DNA of 44,479 nt from Methanoculleus sp. UBA430 (lineage in GTDB: Archaea; Halobacteriota; Methanomicrobia; Methanomicrobiales; Methanoculleaceae): assembly GCF_002506585.1 (NCBI RefSeq), contig NZ_DAXW01000008.1, forward strand, positions 1 to 44,479, given 5' to 3'. A program made the translations under genes and the position numbers. Of the stretch, positions 1 to 7,124 are shown one piece after another (the stretch's first letter is position 1; every line of letters begins with the position of its first letter). The notes below the pieces were generated by a model, which ran no database searches, had not been told where the DNA came from, and worked only from the letters and a program-made list of their open reading frames with translations.

Positions 1-276
1 GGAGTCTTATTCCGACGTTGACACCCCCTCGGGGGGCGGGCAGTCCGTGGCGATAGGGCCCGGCCGGAGGGATAGGCAAGTATCCCTCCGGCCTGTTCAT
101 GGGGATCTGTGTTCCCCTCCATTATGGAGCAAACGTGGGGGCAGCCGTTGCACCGCGAGGCCACGCCGAGCGGGGCGAGGGCATCCTGGATGCCGGGCAT
201 CAAAAGATAAGCGGGCGATGTTCTGAAGCGCACCCAAGCGAGGGCGCTCGCCCGTCCGGCGGGACCCGGCCGCCCC
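1..276. other. Non-coding flank with hairpin and dispersed-repeat fragment
   Basis: I see no convincing gene here. Positions 62-93 form a perfect 13-bp stem (62-74 with 81-93) around a 6-nt loop. On the minus strand, 1-60 resembles 13155-13200: both carry a CTATCGCC motif, then ACTGCCCGCCC, then a GAGGGGG run. This marks it as a member of a dispersed repeat family seen elsewhere in the window. It lies downstream of the minus-strand DUF2080 gene, where a TnpB-like transposase could be expected, but none is recognisable before the window edge. Confidence 0.5.
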
Positions 277-432
277 TTACTCTTCCTCGACCGGTTCAAG
301 GAGAAGAACCTTCACCTTCTTCCCCACCCATTCGGCCGGCAGGTAGACGTGAGCGCTGTTCCCGTGCTTTGTCACCTTTTTGTCAGCCATCCCATAGGCA
401 TTGATCCGGATCTCGAAAACTTCGCTACTCAT
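277..432 (-). CDS. DUF2080 family transposon-encoded protein (51 aa)
   Basis: This 51-residue protein begins MSSEVFEIRINAYG and continues with a KKVTKHGNSAHVYLP core and a KKVKVLLLEP end. That pattern matches the small DUF2080 'transposon-encoded' proteins of methanogens, which look like AbrB/SpoVT-type swapped-hairpin DNA-binding proteins. In archaeal genomes such genes often accompany IS200/IS605-type TnpB genes; here none is visible to the left before the window ends. The gene is divergent from the 568 gene, and the shared upstream region carries repeated GTATGTG/CACATAC heptamers, so autoregulation is plausible (inference). The start is the only ATG that gives the whole domain. Confidence 0.75.
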   Translation of the reverse strand: MSSEVFEIRINAYGMADKKVTKHGNSAHVYLPAEWVGKKVKVLLLEPVEEE

Positions 433-438
433 TACTAT

Positions 439-502
439 CACATACGATGCCCATACGGATAAATTCTATTGTATGTGTTATGTATGTGTATTACACATAC
501 AT
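439..502. promoter_or_regulatory. Operator-like heptamer array between divergent genes
   Basis: Four copies of one heptamer occur: CACATAC at 439-445, GTATGTG at 471-477 and 482-488, and CACATAC at 494-500. The last two belong to a perfect palindrome (480-490 and 492-502, 11-bp arms, 1-nt centre). The two direct GTATGTG copies are 11 bp apart, about one helical turn. A TATA-like TTTAAATA follows at about 503-510, so a bound protein would cover the promoter of the 568 gene. Confidence 0.6.
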
Positions 503-567
503 TTAAATACTCAGCCCGCCTATACTATAATAGTGAGCCGAGAGACGCTCACTGGAGGAATCGAGAG

Positions 568-831
568 ATGACATTCAAGAAAATCGGCAGGCTGGCCCTC
601 TACGACGGCCGGCTCCGGGTGGAGATCGACACGGTCGGAGCGTTCCACTTCGACAACAACTGCCTGGTCGGCGAGGACGGCCGGCAGCACGGCTACGCGA
701 TGCCGAGCGCGACGGGAAAAGCGGTAAACCTGCACCTGACCGAGGGAGCGCTCTGCACGGTGATCAAGTCACAGCTCCTGCAGGTCGTCAACGGGAGTAT
801 CGGAAAAGCGGCAGTGTTCGAGGTGGCGTAA
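568..831 (+). CDS. Hypothetical small protein (87 aa)
   Basis: I do not recognise the family. An upstream in-frame ATG exists at 469, but ATG 568 is preferred because GGAGG at 554-558 lies 9 nt before it and because the upstream extension would be encoded by the operator/TATA region. The protein starts MTFKKIGRLALYDGRLRVEI and looks like a mixed alpha/beta, soluble protein with no membrane segment. It is the first gene of a tight train (568-2140) of tiny genes ending in an ArdC-like gene, a layout typical of plasmid or virus cargo. Its promoter is overlapped by the palindromic operator at 480-502. Confidence 0.7.
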   Translation: MTFKKIGRLALYDGRLRVEIDTVGAFHFDNNCLVGEDGRQHGYAMPSATGKAVNLHLTEGALCTVIKSQLLQVVNGSIGKAAVFEVA

Positions 832-1158
832 ATGTCCTGGTCCGACGCTAGCGCCACCACGAGCCCCTGCACAGACATGATCGGCGGGCAGCCCCTTAAC
901 CCTTCCGGGCGCCCCCTCTCTTTTACCGACGCGATCCCCTACCGCGCCCTGCTGAAGATGGCAGAGTACGACGAGCAGGCTGCAGAACTGGACGGGTTCC
1001 GGGACCGGCTCGCAAGGCTGGCGGCCGAGGAGTGCCGGCAGAAGGCCGAGCGGATCCGGGAGCACTACCGGAGCCAGGTCGCGGAGTACGGCCTTGCGTT
1101 CTGCGTCCGGCAGGCCGCGGAGGAGGACGAGCGCTACGGCAACGGGAGGTTCTTCTGA
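832..1158 (+). CDS. Hypothetical protein, helical C-terminus (108 aa)
   Basis: The ATG directly follows the stop of the preceding gene with no gap, which suggests translational coupling. Residues about 40-100 are predicted helical and rich in Glu, Arg and Ala (for example RLARLAAEECRQKAERIREH), consistent with a coiled coil. The first 35 residues are low in charge and probably disordered. No known family is recognised. It belongs to the 568-2140 train. Confidence 0.6.
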   Translation: MSWSDASATTSPCTDMIGGQPLNPSGRPLSFTDAIPYRALLKMAEYDEQAAELDGFRDRLARLAAEECRQKAERIREHYRSQVAEYGLAFCVRQAAEEDERYGNGRFF

Positions 1159-1301
1159 TGCCGTCCTTTACCCTCCCTGTTTTTCGGCACGGCGACGATG
1201 AGCAGGAAGAGCAGGGCGCCCCGGACCTCGTCGCCCTCGTGTCGCCCTACGAGACCGGCCCGCGGGCCGTGCTGGTTCCCCGCCGGAGGGGAGACGAATG
1301 A
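1158..1301 (+). CDS. Hypothetical microprotein (47 aa)
   Basis: The start overlaps the preceding stop in a TGATG arrangement. The protein begins MPSFTLPVFRHGDDEQEEQ and ends in a basic RRRGDE tail, giving an acidic middle and a basic end. No family is recognised. Support comes from overlap-coupled placement between two similarly coupled small genes rather than from homology, so it could still be a chance frame. Confidence 0.45.
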   Translation: MPSFTLPVFRHGDDEQEEQGAPDLVALVSPYETGPRAVLVPRRRGDE

Positions 1302-1453
1302 TGACGACCACCTGCGACAGGTGCGGCGCCGTCGTCGGGGAAGAGCACTGCCGGACGCACCGGGAGCGGGAGACCTTCTGGGGAGCGCCCTGCTCCTACC
1401 CGGTGATCGCTGCCTACGTCTGTCCGGCGTGCGGCTACGAGTGGGAGGCCTGA
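1298..1453 (+). CDS. Small zinc-binding protein with two CxxC knuckles (51 aa)
   Basis: The protein starts MMTTTCDRCG and ends YVCPACGYEWEA. It has CDRC near residues 6-9 and CPAC near 42-45, a treble-clef or zinc-ribbon pattern able to bind one zinc ion. An additional Cys and His lie between them (EEHC, GAPC). The ATG overlaps the previous stop by 4 nt (ATGA), and a second in-frame ATG follows at once. Short zinc-ribbon proteins of this kind are common in archaeal plasmids and viruses. It ends 3 nt before the ArdC-like gene. Function is unknown; nucleic-acid binding is only a guess from the fold type. Confidence 0.6.
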   Translation: MMTTTCDRCGAVVGEEHCRTHRERETFWGAPCSYPVIAAYVCPACGYEWEA

Positions 1454-1456
1454 AGC

Positions 1457-2140
1457 ATGGTATCGGTGTATGAGGTGGTCCGGGACCGGATCCTCTCCTC
1501 CCTCGAGGCCGGCACCGTCCCCTGGCGGCAGACCTGGGAGAGCCTCTCCCCGATGAACATCGCCACCCGCAAACCCTACCGGGGGATCAACCGCCTCCTC
1601 CTCTCCGGCCACACCTGGTGGGGCACCTACAACCAGATCCGGCGGGCGGGCGGTCACGTCCGGCGCGGGGAGAAGGCGAGCGGGATGGTGGTCTTCTGGT
1701 CCTGCTTCGACACGGAGAAGGTCGTCAACGAGAACGGCGAGCAGGTGACGGTGGCGCTCCAGCGCGACCGGCCGCTGGTCCGCTACTACAAGGTCTTCAA
1801 CCTCTCGCAGTGCGAGGGTATCGAGGTCGAGCAGGCGGGCGAGGTCCGGCCGGTCGCCACCTGCGAGGACCTCATCGCCCGCAACCGGCCTCGGGTCGGT
1901 CCGGGCGAGCCGGCCTACTACCCGGCCGGCGACCGGATCGCCATGCCGGCACCGGACCGGTTCGCCTCCCCGGAGGCCTACTACGCGGCCTTCTTCCACG
2001 AGTTGACCCACTGGACCGGCCACGCCTCCCGGCTGAATCGGCCGGGGATCACGGAGCCGATCCGGTTCGGGAGCGAGCGGTACAGCCGGGAGGAGTTGAC
2101 GGCGGAGATGGGCGCCGCCAGCCCCACCGCTCCGCGTTGA
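1457..2140 (+). CDS. ArdC-like ssDNA-binding/zincin protein, prematurely ended
   Basis: The N-terminal part (residues about 1-115, starting MVSVYEVVRDRILSSLEAG) matches the ArdC N-terminal ssDNA-binding domain, including the segment around PYRGINRLLL. It is followed by a zincin-like metallopeptidase domain with HELTHWTGH (HExxH motif) and a downstream EE motif. ArdC-type proteins are carried by plasmids and integrative elements and act as anti-restriction factors during transfer. The family normally continues with a GA(x)FLC segment; here the frame leaves the family after EMGA and stops 8 codons later. The missing C-terminal part is found in another frame at about 2172-2312, so the product is truncated by roughly 50 residues. 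The HExxH motif is intact. Confidence 0.75.
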   Translation: MVSVYEVVRDRILSSLEAGTVPWRQTWESLSPMNIATRKPYRGINRLLLSGHTWWGTYNQIRRAGGHVRRGEKASGMVVFWSCFDTEKVVNENGEQVTVALQRDRPLVRYYKVFNLSQCEGIEVEQAGEVRPVATCEDLIARNRPRVGPGEPAYYPAGDRIAMPAPDRFASPEAYYAAFFHELTHWTGHASRLNRPGITEPIRFGSERYSREELTAEMGAASPTAPR

Positions 2141-2171
2141 GGCTCGTGCCCCTCCTGGCGGACGGTCACGA
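2120..2171. mobile_element. About 52-nt insertion disrupting the ArdC-like gene
   Basis: Upstream, the reading frame follows the ArdC family to EMGA. It resumes in a different frame at FLCAMTGT (from 2172). The intervening sequence of about 52 nt is absent from the family pattern, contains a TGA and shifts the frame by one. It is bordered by 7-bp inverted repeats, CCGCCAG at 2115-2121 and CTGGCGG at 2155-2161. A miniature repeat insertion is the simplest reading. The exact edges are uncertain by a few bases. Confidence 0.45.
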
Positions 2172-2312
2172 TTCCTCTGCGCCATGACCGGCACCGACGT
2201 GCCGGTGGCTGAGAATCAGGCGGCCTACATCGCCGGCTGGCTCCGGCATATCCGCGATGGTTCGGCGGCCGACGTAATCCGGGCGGCCGCGGATGCGCAG
2301 CGGGCGGCGGAC
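2172..2312 (+). pseudogene. Displaced C-terminal fragment of the ArdC-like gene
   Basis: This frame encodes FLCAMTGTDVPVAENQ, then AAYIAGWLRHIRD and AQRAADFLTG. That is the expected C-terminal helix region of ArdC-like zincin proteins (their ENQAAYI and QRAADY blocks). It is shifted by one frame relative to 1457-2140. An ATG at 2184 could start a separate short product, but the simpler view is a broken gene end. The frame then runs into a hairpin and a dispersed repeat. Confidence 0.6.
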
Positions 2313-2314
2313 TT

Positions 2315-2349
2315 CCTCACCGGGTGTGGTGAGGAGGCCTCTTCTTTTT
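2315..2349 (+). terminator. Hairpin plus T-rich tract
   Basis: CCTCACC at 2315-2321 pairs perfectly with GGTGAGG at 2328-2334 around a 6-nt loop, and a pyrimidine-rich stretch with five T residues follows to 2349. It closes the small-gene train. In archaea the T-tract is the more telling part. Confidence 0.45.
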
Positions 2350-2366
2350 CGAGGGCGGGAGCGGCC

Positions 2367-2480
2367 GGGCGAGATTCTTTGCTCCCTGCGGTCGCGGCAG
2401 AACATCGCCCTGGTGCTTTGCGGTGTACTGGACCGCGGGCGCCCTCCCTCGCTCGGCACGGCCTCGCAGCGTGACGGCTG
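2367..2480. repeat. Dispersed repeat, copy A (114 nt)
   Basis: This 114-nt stretch aligns without gaps to 5202-5315, with about 88 of 114 positions identical by hand count. A gapped relative lies at about 13607-13717. Mismatches show no three-base pattern, so the similarity is not due to coding. Copies A and B bracket the AT-rich membrane-protein gene and the integrase. Confidence 0.7.
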
Positions 2481-2679
2481 CTCTCTGCCCGCCACTCGCA
2501 TCACCGGCTGGCGCCGGGCATGCTCGTGGCTGTCTTTATGCTTTAATTTATCATTCTGGATTTTTTGCTTGTCTTGTCCTTGCTGTCTCCTCAAAATTTG
2601 GGATAAGCGGTAATATCTTGTGATATGTGTTACGGTGGGTTTTTATAGGCCTATATTAAACCCACCAGTGATTGGTTAC

Positions 2680-3846
2680 ATGAATTTTATTTTGAAAATA
2701 TTACGATGGTTTGAAGGCATCAGTTTCTGCCTCGCCAATCTTTTTGTCGGAATATTCTTTTGGAAATTTCTCTTTAACGCGTCTATCATCCCCTTTTTAA
2801 TTGCAGGAGGAGTCTCAATATGTGTCTTGAAAATTCAGTGGTTATTCCTTGTCGTGGATAGGAATAGAGAGAAGGAAGTATCCAGTGCTCCTATGAATTG
2901 GGGTGCTGTCACCAAAGTTAAAAAGCTGTATCAATTCCTGACGGATTTCCCGTTAAAGGCAATTCCAATTGTTTTCAAACAATTTGTGATAAATACGATC
3001 TATGAAACATTTCCGGTATTCTTGATCTGGTTGGGAGTATTCGGGCTTTATTATCTAATAGAAAACCTTACTGGATCGTTGAACTACTCACCTGGTGCTT
3101 ATTTCTTTGAAATTGTTGCATCATTTGGAATTCTTCTAGGGGTGTTTCAGTATTATCTCCAGAGACATGATGAGAGGATTGCGACCAAAATCGCCCTTTT
3201 TTCTAAAAGGATATCTGCGATGATGGATGAAGAGTTGAGCTTTGAAAAGTTCTATTCAAGCCTTCCCGACAACAATTCAACTCGTGCTAGAGATGATGGA
3301 TATGAAGTAAAGAGATGGATTGATCGAAAGGTAGACCCTAGAATGCATTTCGTTGAAACCCTCAAGTTACTGGCTGGGGACAAAGATGGAAGAATAAGTT
3401 TTCGGAGTATGATAAGAGATTCACGCAATAATATGGTCTTAAATTTCCCGGTTTCATATGCTAATTCTGATAGTAAGATCGATGAACTGGAAATATATGC
3501 ATTGGGGAGTCCGATGCGGAGTAAGTTGTTTAAGGCCTATAATTCATTTTTTGAGGATGAGCAGAGAGTTGATGAAATAATTAATAAAATTAAGGCAGAA
3601 ATCGATATGCAAGAATTCGGAAACCTTTGTCTAGGCAATATCAATATCATGCAGGAGATATTTCCCCAACTAATTAATCGAAAATTGAGAAATGCTGTTG
3701 AAAACCTCTGTTTTTTAAAAGAGCGTGCCGATGGAGGAGAAGCGGATTGCATCAATAAAGAGGAGGAATTTCTTTCTTTTAGGAAACGTCGGGAAATCCT
3801 TGAGGGAAAGATTACACAAAAATTAATGAATGAGATACTGGATTGA
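2680..3846 (+). CDS. AT-rich four-helix membrane protein, unknown function
   Basis: The ATG at 2680 gives 388 residues; a start at 2620 would add 20. I see four hydrophobic segments: about residues 10-28 and 31-50 (start MNFILKILRWFEGISFCLAN), then FLIWLGVFGLYYLIEN, then IVASFGILLGVFQYYLQ. A long charged C-terminal half of over 200 residues is probably cytoplasmic and contains an SFRKRREIL segment. Base composition is clearly AT-rich (poly-A and poly-T runs, AGA/ATA codons), unlike the GC-rich neighbours, which indicates transfer. It sits beside an integrase and between two repeat copies. No family is recognised. Confidence 0.7.
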   Translation: MNFILKILRWFEGISFCLANLFVGIFFWKFLFNASIIPFLIAGGVSICVLKIQWLFLVVDRNREKEVSSAPMNWGAVTKVKKLYQFLTDFPLKAIPIVFKQFVINTIYETFPVFLIWLGVFGLYYLIENLTGSLNYSPGAYFFEIVASFGILLGVFQYYLQRHDERIATKIALFSKRISAMMDEELSFEKFYSSLPDNNSTRARDDGYEVKRWIDRKVDPRMHFVETLKLLAGDKDGRISFRSMIRDSRNNMVLNFPVSYANSDSKIDELEIYALGSPMRSKLFKAYNSFFEDEQRVDEIINKIKAEIDMQEFGNLCLGNINIMQEIFPQLINRKLRNAVENLCFLKERADGGEADCINKEEEFLSFRKRREILEGKITQKLMNEILD

Positions 3847-3939
3847 TTATCGAGGTGTAGTCTCACAGTGATTGAGCTCAACCTAAACCACTATACACCC
3901 TACGAGCCGCCGCAAATATTCTCTTCATTTATTTCTCGT

Positions 3940-5130
3940 CTAATTGAAATCTGGGACGAACGGCAATACTTTCGGATACTCTTCTATTGCAAACCCAATC
4001 TGTTCGAGGTAGACATCATCGCCGACATTCGATTGCCCTCTGCCATGCATGAAGTTCGCGATCGCAGAATCTATCCGGGCCTTCTTCCTCAAGACGTTGA
4101 AATGCCATTTCCGAATGGTTTTGACGGACACTTTCTCGTGCTGGATCTTCCTCACTATGGTTGATGGATGCTGCATCGAATCCGGGTTGAAGTCCTGTAA
4201 CTCTTCGATGAAACTGGCAGGGAAAAAAATGGCGAACGTCTGCTTCGTATGCTTCGTTAGCGGCTCCGTGTTGATGTATGCAATGTTCCCGGCTCTCTCT
4301 ATCTTCAGATGATGGATATTCTTCAGCACCTCATAACCGTGGGAGAACCGGCACCCGGTATAGACCAGAAGCTTGAATTCGGTGACTACCTCATCGGGAA
4401 GATGCATATACGCCTCGATGATATCTTCGGTCTCGGGGAATACCCTATCCTTTCCCGATGCCGTGATCCGTACTTTCCGTCTCCAATTCTCTAACGAGTA
4501 GCCTGCAAGATACGTGATCTCCTCATCCTCCAGGTAATTGAAGAAATTTCGCAGCCCTCTCGATTGTTTGTCCCCAAATGCGATCGCATCGCACGCTGAG
4601 GGTTTGCCGATACGGTTCGTTTCGAAAAGCGTCCGTACTCCTGTGAAATAGTCCTTGGCGCTCCTGTCCGACAACTTCTTGCCCATTACGCGGTTATTCA
4701 GCCATGCCATCCAGGGGCCTTTGTGCTGCTCCCATACGGCGTTGAGCGTCTCTTGCGGGAGCGGCGCTTCCGGCAGGAGTTCTTTCTTCGTTTGGGTCCG
4801 TGAAACTGCGGAGAGATTGCGATCTGTTTTCAATTGTGGGGATGAGTTGCCTCCGCACGGCGGGGTTCTCCCGTTTGCATTACAGCAAGCACATCTTGAT
4901 ATCCCTAATTGCAGGCAAATCGGATGCGTTTCCGAATATGTGTTTAAGATGAGTTTTTCAATTACACGGGAAGCTGGGTAACCCGTACTTTTCAGGATGC
5001 TGAGAGCTTCGTCGGATAGGGTAATTTGCAACGGTTTTCTGATTCGTTTACGTTGCTGCTTTTCCCCAGTACCTCTCGCCCCCTTATGCTTATCTCGCGA
5101 GCCATGCGTGATAAATCGAGTTTCCGCCAT
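3940..5130 (-). CDS. Archaeal tyrosine recombinase/integrase with RHH-like N-terminus
   Basis: The protein has 396 residues from the ATG at 5130. Residues about 28-65 (RIRKPLQITLSDEAL and following) look like a ribbon-helix-helix or short DNA-binding segment, followed by a Cys cluster (CACC near 90). The C-terminal catalytic part shows the archaeal integrase pattern: VYTGCRFSHG with candidate Arg261, KWHFNVLRKK near 342-351, HGRGQSNVG with Arg364, and DDVYLEQ with candidate nucleophile Tyr374. It probably mediates site-specific integration of a plasmid or virus. An upstream start at 5217 would add 29 residues, but they would be encoded partly by dispersed repeat copy B, so it was not chosen. 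Moderate AT content fits mobile origin. Confidence 0.75.
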   Translation of the reverse strand: MAETRFITHGSRDKHKGARGTGEKQQRKRIRKPLQITLSDEALSILKSTGYPASRVIEKLILNTYSETHPICLQLGISRCACCNANGRTPPCGGNSSPQLKTDRNLSAVSRTQTKKELLPEAPLPQETLNAVWEQHKGPWMAWLNNRVMGKKLSDRSAKDYFTGVRTLFETNRIGKPSACDAIAFGDKQSRGLRNFFNYLEDEEITYLAGYSLENWRRKVRITASGKDRVFPETEDIIEAYMHLPDEVVTEFKLLVYTGCRFSHGYEVLKNIHHLKIERAGNIAYINTEPLTKHTKQTFAIFFPASFIEELQDFNPDSMQHPSTIVRKIQHEKVSVKTIRKWHFNVLRKKARIDSAIANFMHGRGQSNVGDDVYLEQIGFAIEEYPKVLPFVPDFN

Positions 5131-5201
5131 AAATACCCTTTTTGCTCCCAAACTGACTGAGTTTGAATACTTAGGTTCTTGGATGCACAAACTGTGCGAT
5201 C

Positions 5202-5315
5202 GGGCGAGATTCCTCACTCGCGGTGCTCGCTTCGGAACATCACCCTAGTTCTTCCCGGTGTACGGAACCGCAGACGCCCTCACTCGCTCAGCGAGGCCTC
5301 GCTTCGTGGCGGCTG
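5202..5315. repeat. Dispersed repeat, copy B (114 nt)
   Basis: It aligns gap-free with copy A at 2367-2480 at roughly 77% identity and in the same orientation. The best-conserved blocks are GGGCGAGATTC, GAACATC, CGGTGTAC and GAGGCCTCGC. It lies just upstream of the integrase start. Together, A and B form diverged direct repeats around a block of about 2.7 kb. Confidence 0.7.
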
Positions 5316-5380
5316 TTTACGAAAAGAGTGCCAACACTGACCCTCCTACAAACAATCGCTCACTTTGAAAAGAAGGGATC

Positions 5381-5794
5381 TCAATACTCGCCGCCGTAGA
5401 CCCCTGTCGCGATCTCATCCTCGATCGTGTCAGTCTCCTTTCTCGCGATCGTCTCCTCCCGCTGCTGCCGCAGTTCCCTGACAAGATCCCGTACGGCATA
5501 GACATCGATGGCGTTGTATGAAGCCTCATCGTATTCCAGTGCTGCGATCTCCGCGAGCGCCTCCTCAATGCGGTCAAGGTCGCTATACTGGCCGATTGCA
5601 ATCCGGAACCGGTCGAGTATCGGCTCTGCAGTGTACCGGAAGTTCCCCCTGATCAAGTGGTCAAGGAGGAGGTCGTTCACGGCATGCCCTCTCTCCGGAT
5701 CGACCACTATCTCGAGGACCGCCGGTGCGATCTCATAGGTATCGATATCGCCCGCCTCGAACCCGGCGATGATGGTTATCTGCACATCTGGCAC
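5381..5794 (-). CDS. Hypothetical small acidic protein (137 aa)
   Basis: The start is GTG at 5794 with AGGAG just upstream on the minus strand. The protein begins MPDVQITIIAGFEAGDID. It is rich in Asp and Glu with alternating strands in the first half, and the second half is helical and charged (RDLVRELRQQREETIARKE). No family is recognised. It lies 18 nt after the TPR/cold-shock-like gene and shares its strand with that gene and the OGG-fold gene, so the three probably form an operon running 7853 to 5381. Confidence 0.65.
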   Translation of the reverse strand: MPDVQITIIAGFEAGDIDTYEIAPAVLEIVVDPERGHAVNDLLLDHLIRGNFRYTAEPILDRFRIAIGQYSDLDRIEEALAEIAALEYDEASYNAIDVYAVRDLVRELRQQREETIARKETDTIEDEIATGVYGGEY

Positions 5795-5812
5795 GCTCCT
5801 GTCTCTTATGCC

Positions 5813-7123
5813 TTATCTCGCTGCAGTATCGTCCATCGGCCGGACGTTCACCGCCTTTGCAGCCCACTCATTCTTCTTCCGGTTAAACGATGGAACAACG
5901 TCGAATACAACCTGGCTCAGGTCCTCCGGTGCCCAGGTGAGCTCGTTCTTGAACCCGATGTATCCGTCAGCGTCCGGCGGGTTGATGAAGAAGTACTCGC
6001 GCTCCGGATGCCCGAGAAAGATCCTGCCAACTACCCCCTCTGCAAGCGGCTTTTCCCGCTCATGCTGCACCGTCAGGGGACTCTGCTCGGTTTCGCAGCT
6101 GCTCCAGTGGCGGCTGCACCGATAGGTGAGTTCCTCGACAGAATCCTCGATTGAAGAGATGGCGTTCTCATCGAGGCGCTGCTGCAATTCAGGAGGGATG
6201 GACCACGACATCCGCATCCGCAGGGCTGTGACCAGCGTATAGTGGTCCCGGGCCGCGTCCAGGCGACCGACCTGCTTGAAGATGTCACCCATCTCCATGA
6301 AGTAGCCGACCATGAACTCCGGGCGCTGCCCTGCCTTCGCGGCCCGGGCCATCAGTGCCAGCGCCTCTTCCGGGCGGCCGAGCTGGTGGACAACTTTTCC
6401 ATACTCAAAGAGGTCGTAGTAGTCCGGCCGGACGTTCCGGCAGAGCTCGTCAAACGTTTCTGCCGCCTTTTCGTATTCACCGATGCCTGCATACGCTTTG
6501 GCGAGGTCGGATGCAAAGAATTTGTACTGGTTGGGGAACTTCTCGATCGCTTCACGGCAGAGGGGAAGGGCTTCTTGCGCGCGCCCGGTGCCAATGAGCC
6601 CCAAGTTCCGGTAGTGATACCAGCGGGCAAGGTAACTCCAACCTTCTTTTCCATCGGGGAGTTTCATCCCCGCCGGGCTGAGCAGCGAGGGATCGACCCG
6701 GGACGTCCATGTTGCCAGCAGATTCCAGTCTTTGGAACCCTTTGCCGGTTTCATGATGGCGAAGGCGATATGGCTCACCGCCTGTGGGGGTGGGTTTCTG
6801 GAGAGGGCCTTCTCTCCGCAGGCGTGGAGCACCGGGACAGATGCCCCGTTATCTGCCATCTCTTCGACATAGCCGACATATGTCCATGCGACCTCCAGGT
6901 TTACCCAGTTGTGATCGGGGTAACGCGCGGCGATATCGTCGGCGAAGGTCATCGCCTCGCTGATGGGGCGCAGTTTCCTGAGACAGTGCAGCAGGCCTGC
7001 AGCAGTATATCCATTGTGATGCTGGCTGTCCCAGAGTTCACGATAGATCTCCAGGGCATCCTCGTACCTTCCGTTCTTTCTCAGTTTGTTTGCTTCCTGT
7101 GAGCGTTCTTCAGGGGTATCCAT
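5813..7123 (-). CDS. TPR-repeat protein with C-terminal cold-shock-like domain
   Basis: The protein has 436 residues. The N-terminal 330 or so contain repeated helical pairs typical of tetratricopeptide repeats, for example NGRYEDALEIYRELWD near 17-32 and AGIGEYEKAAETFDELC. Residues about 360-430 contain GRIFLGHPEREYFFINPPDA, then YIGFKNELTW and VVFDVVPSFNRKKNEWAAKAV. That resembles a cold-shock/OB-fold domain (FGFI-like, then VxF and A-x-V strands). TPR arrays are protein-binding scaffolds, and OB/CSD modules bind single-stranded nucleic acid, so this could couple partner recruitment to RNA or ssDNA binding (inference). GGAGGG precedes the ATG, which lies one base after the stop of the OGG-fold gene: translational coupling. 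Confidence 0.7.
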   Translation of the reverse strand: MDTPEERSQEANKLRKNGRYEDALEIYRELWDSQHHNGYTAAGLLHCLRKLRPISEAMTFADDIAARYPDHNWVNLEVAWTYVGYVEEMADNGASVPVLHACGEKALSRNPPPQAVSHIAFAIMKPAKGSKDWNLLATWTSRVDPSLLSPAGMKLPDGKEGWSYLARWYHYRNLGLIGTGRAQEALPLCREAIEKFPNQYKFFASDLAKAYAGIGEYEKAAETFDELCRNVRPDYYDLFEYGKVVHQLGRPEEALALMARAAKAGQRPEFMVGYFMEMGDIFKQVGRLDAARDHYTLVTALRMRMSWSIPPELQQRLDENAISSIEDSVEELTYRCSRHWSSCETEQSPLTVQHEREKPLAEGVVGRIFLGHPEREYFFINPPDADGYIGFKNELTWAPEDLSQVVFDVVPSFNRKKNEWAAKAVNVRPMDDTAAR

Positions 7124-7124
7124 G

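Noticed and set aside
99..404. Plus-strand open frame of 101 codons
   Set aside because: It is antisense to the DUF2080 gene and spans a perfect hairpin; composition is Pro/Arg/Gly-rich.
1247..2194. Long minus-strand open frame (315 codons) opposite the ArdC-like gene
   Set aside because: High-GC antisense shadow; its product is Arg/Pro/Gly-rich without motifs, while the plus strand shows clear ArdC domains.
5131..5217. N-terminal extension of the integrase
   Set aside because: The extension would be encoded partly by dispersed repeat copy B, and integrase similarity starts only after ATG 5130.
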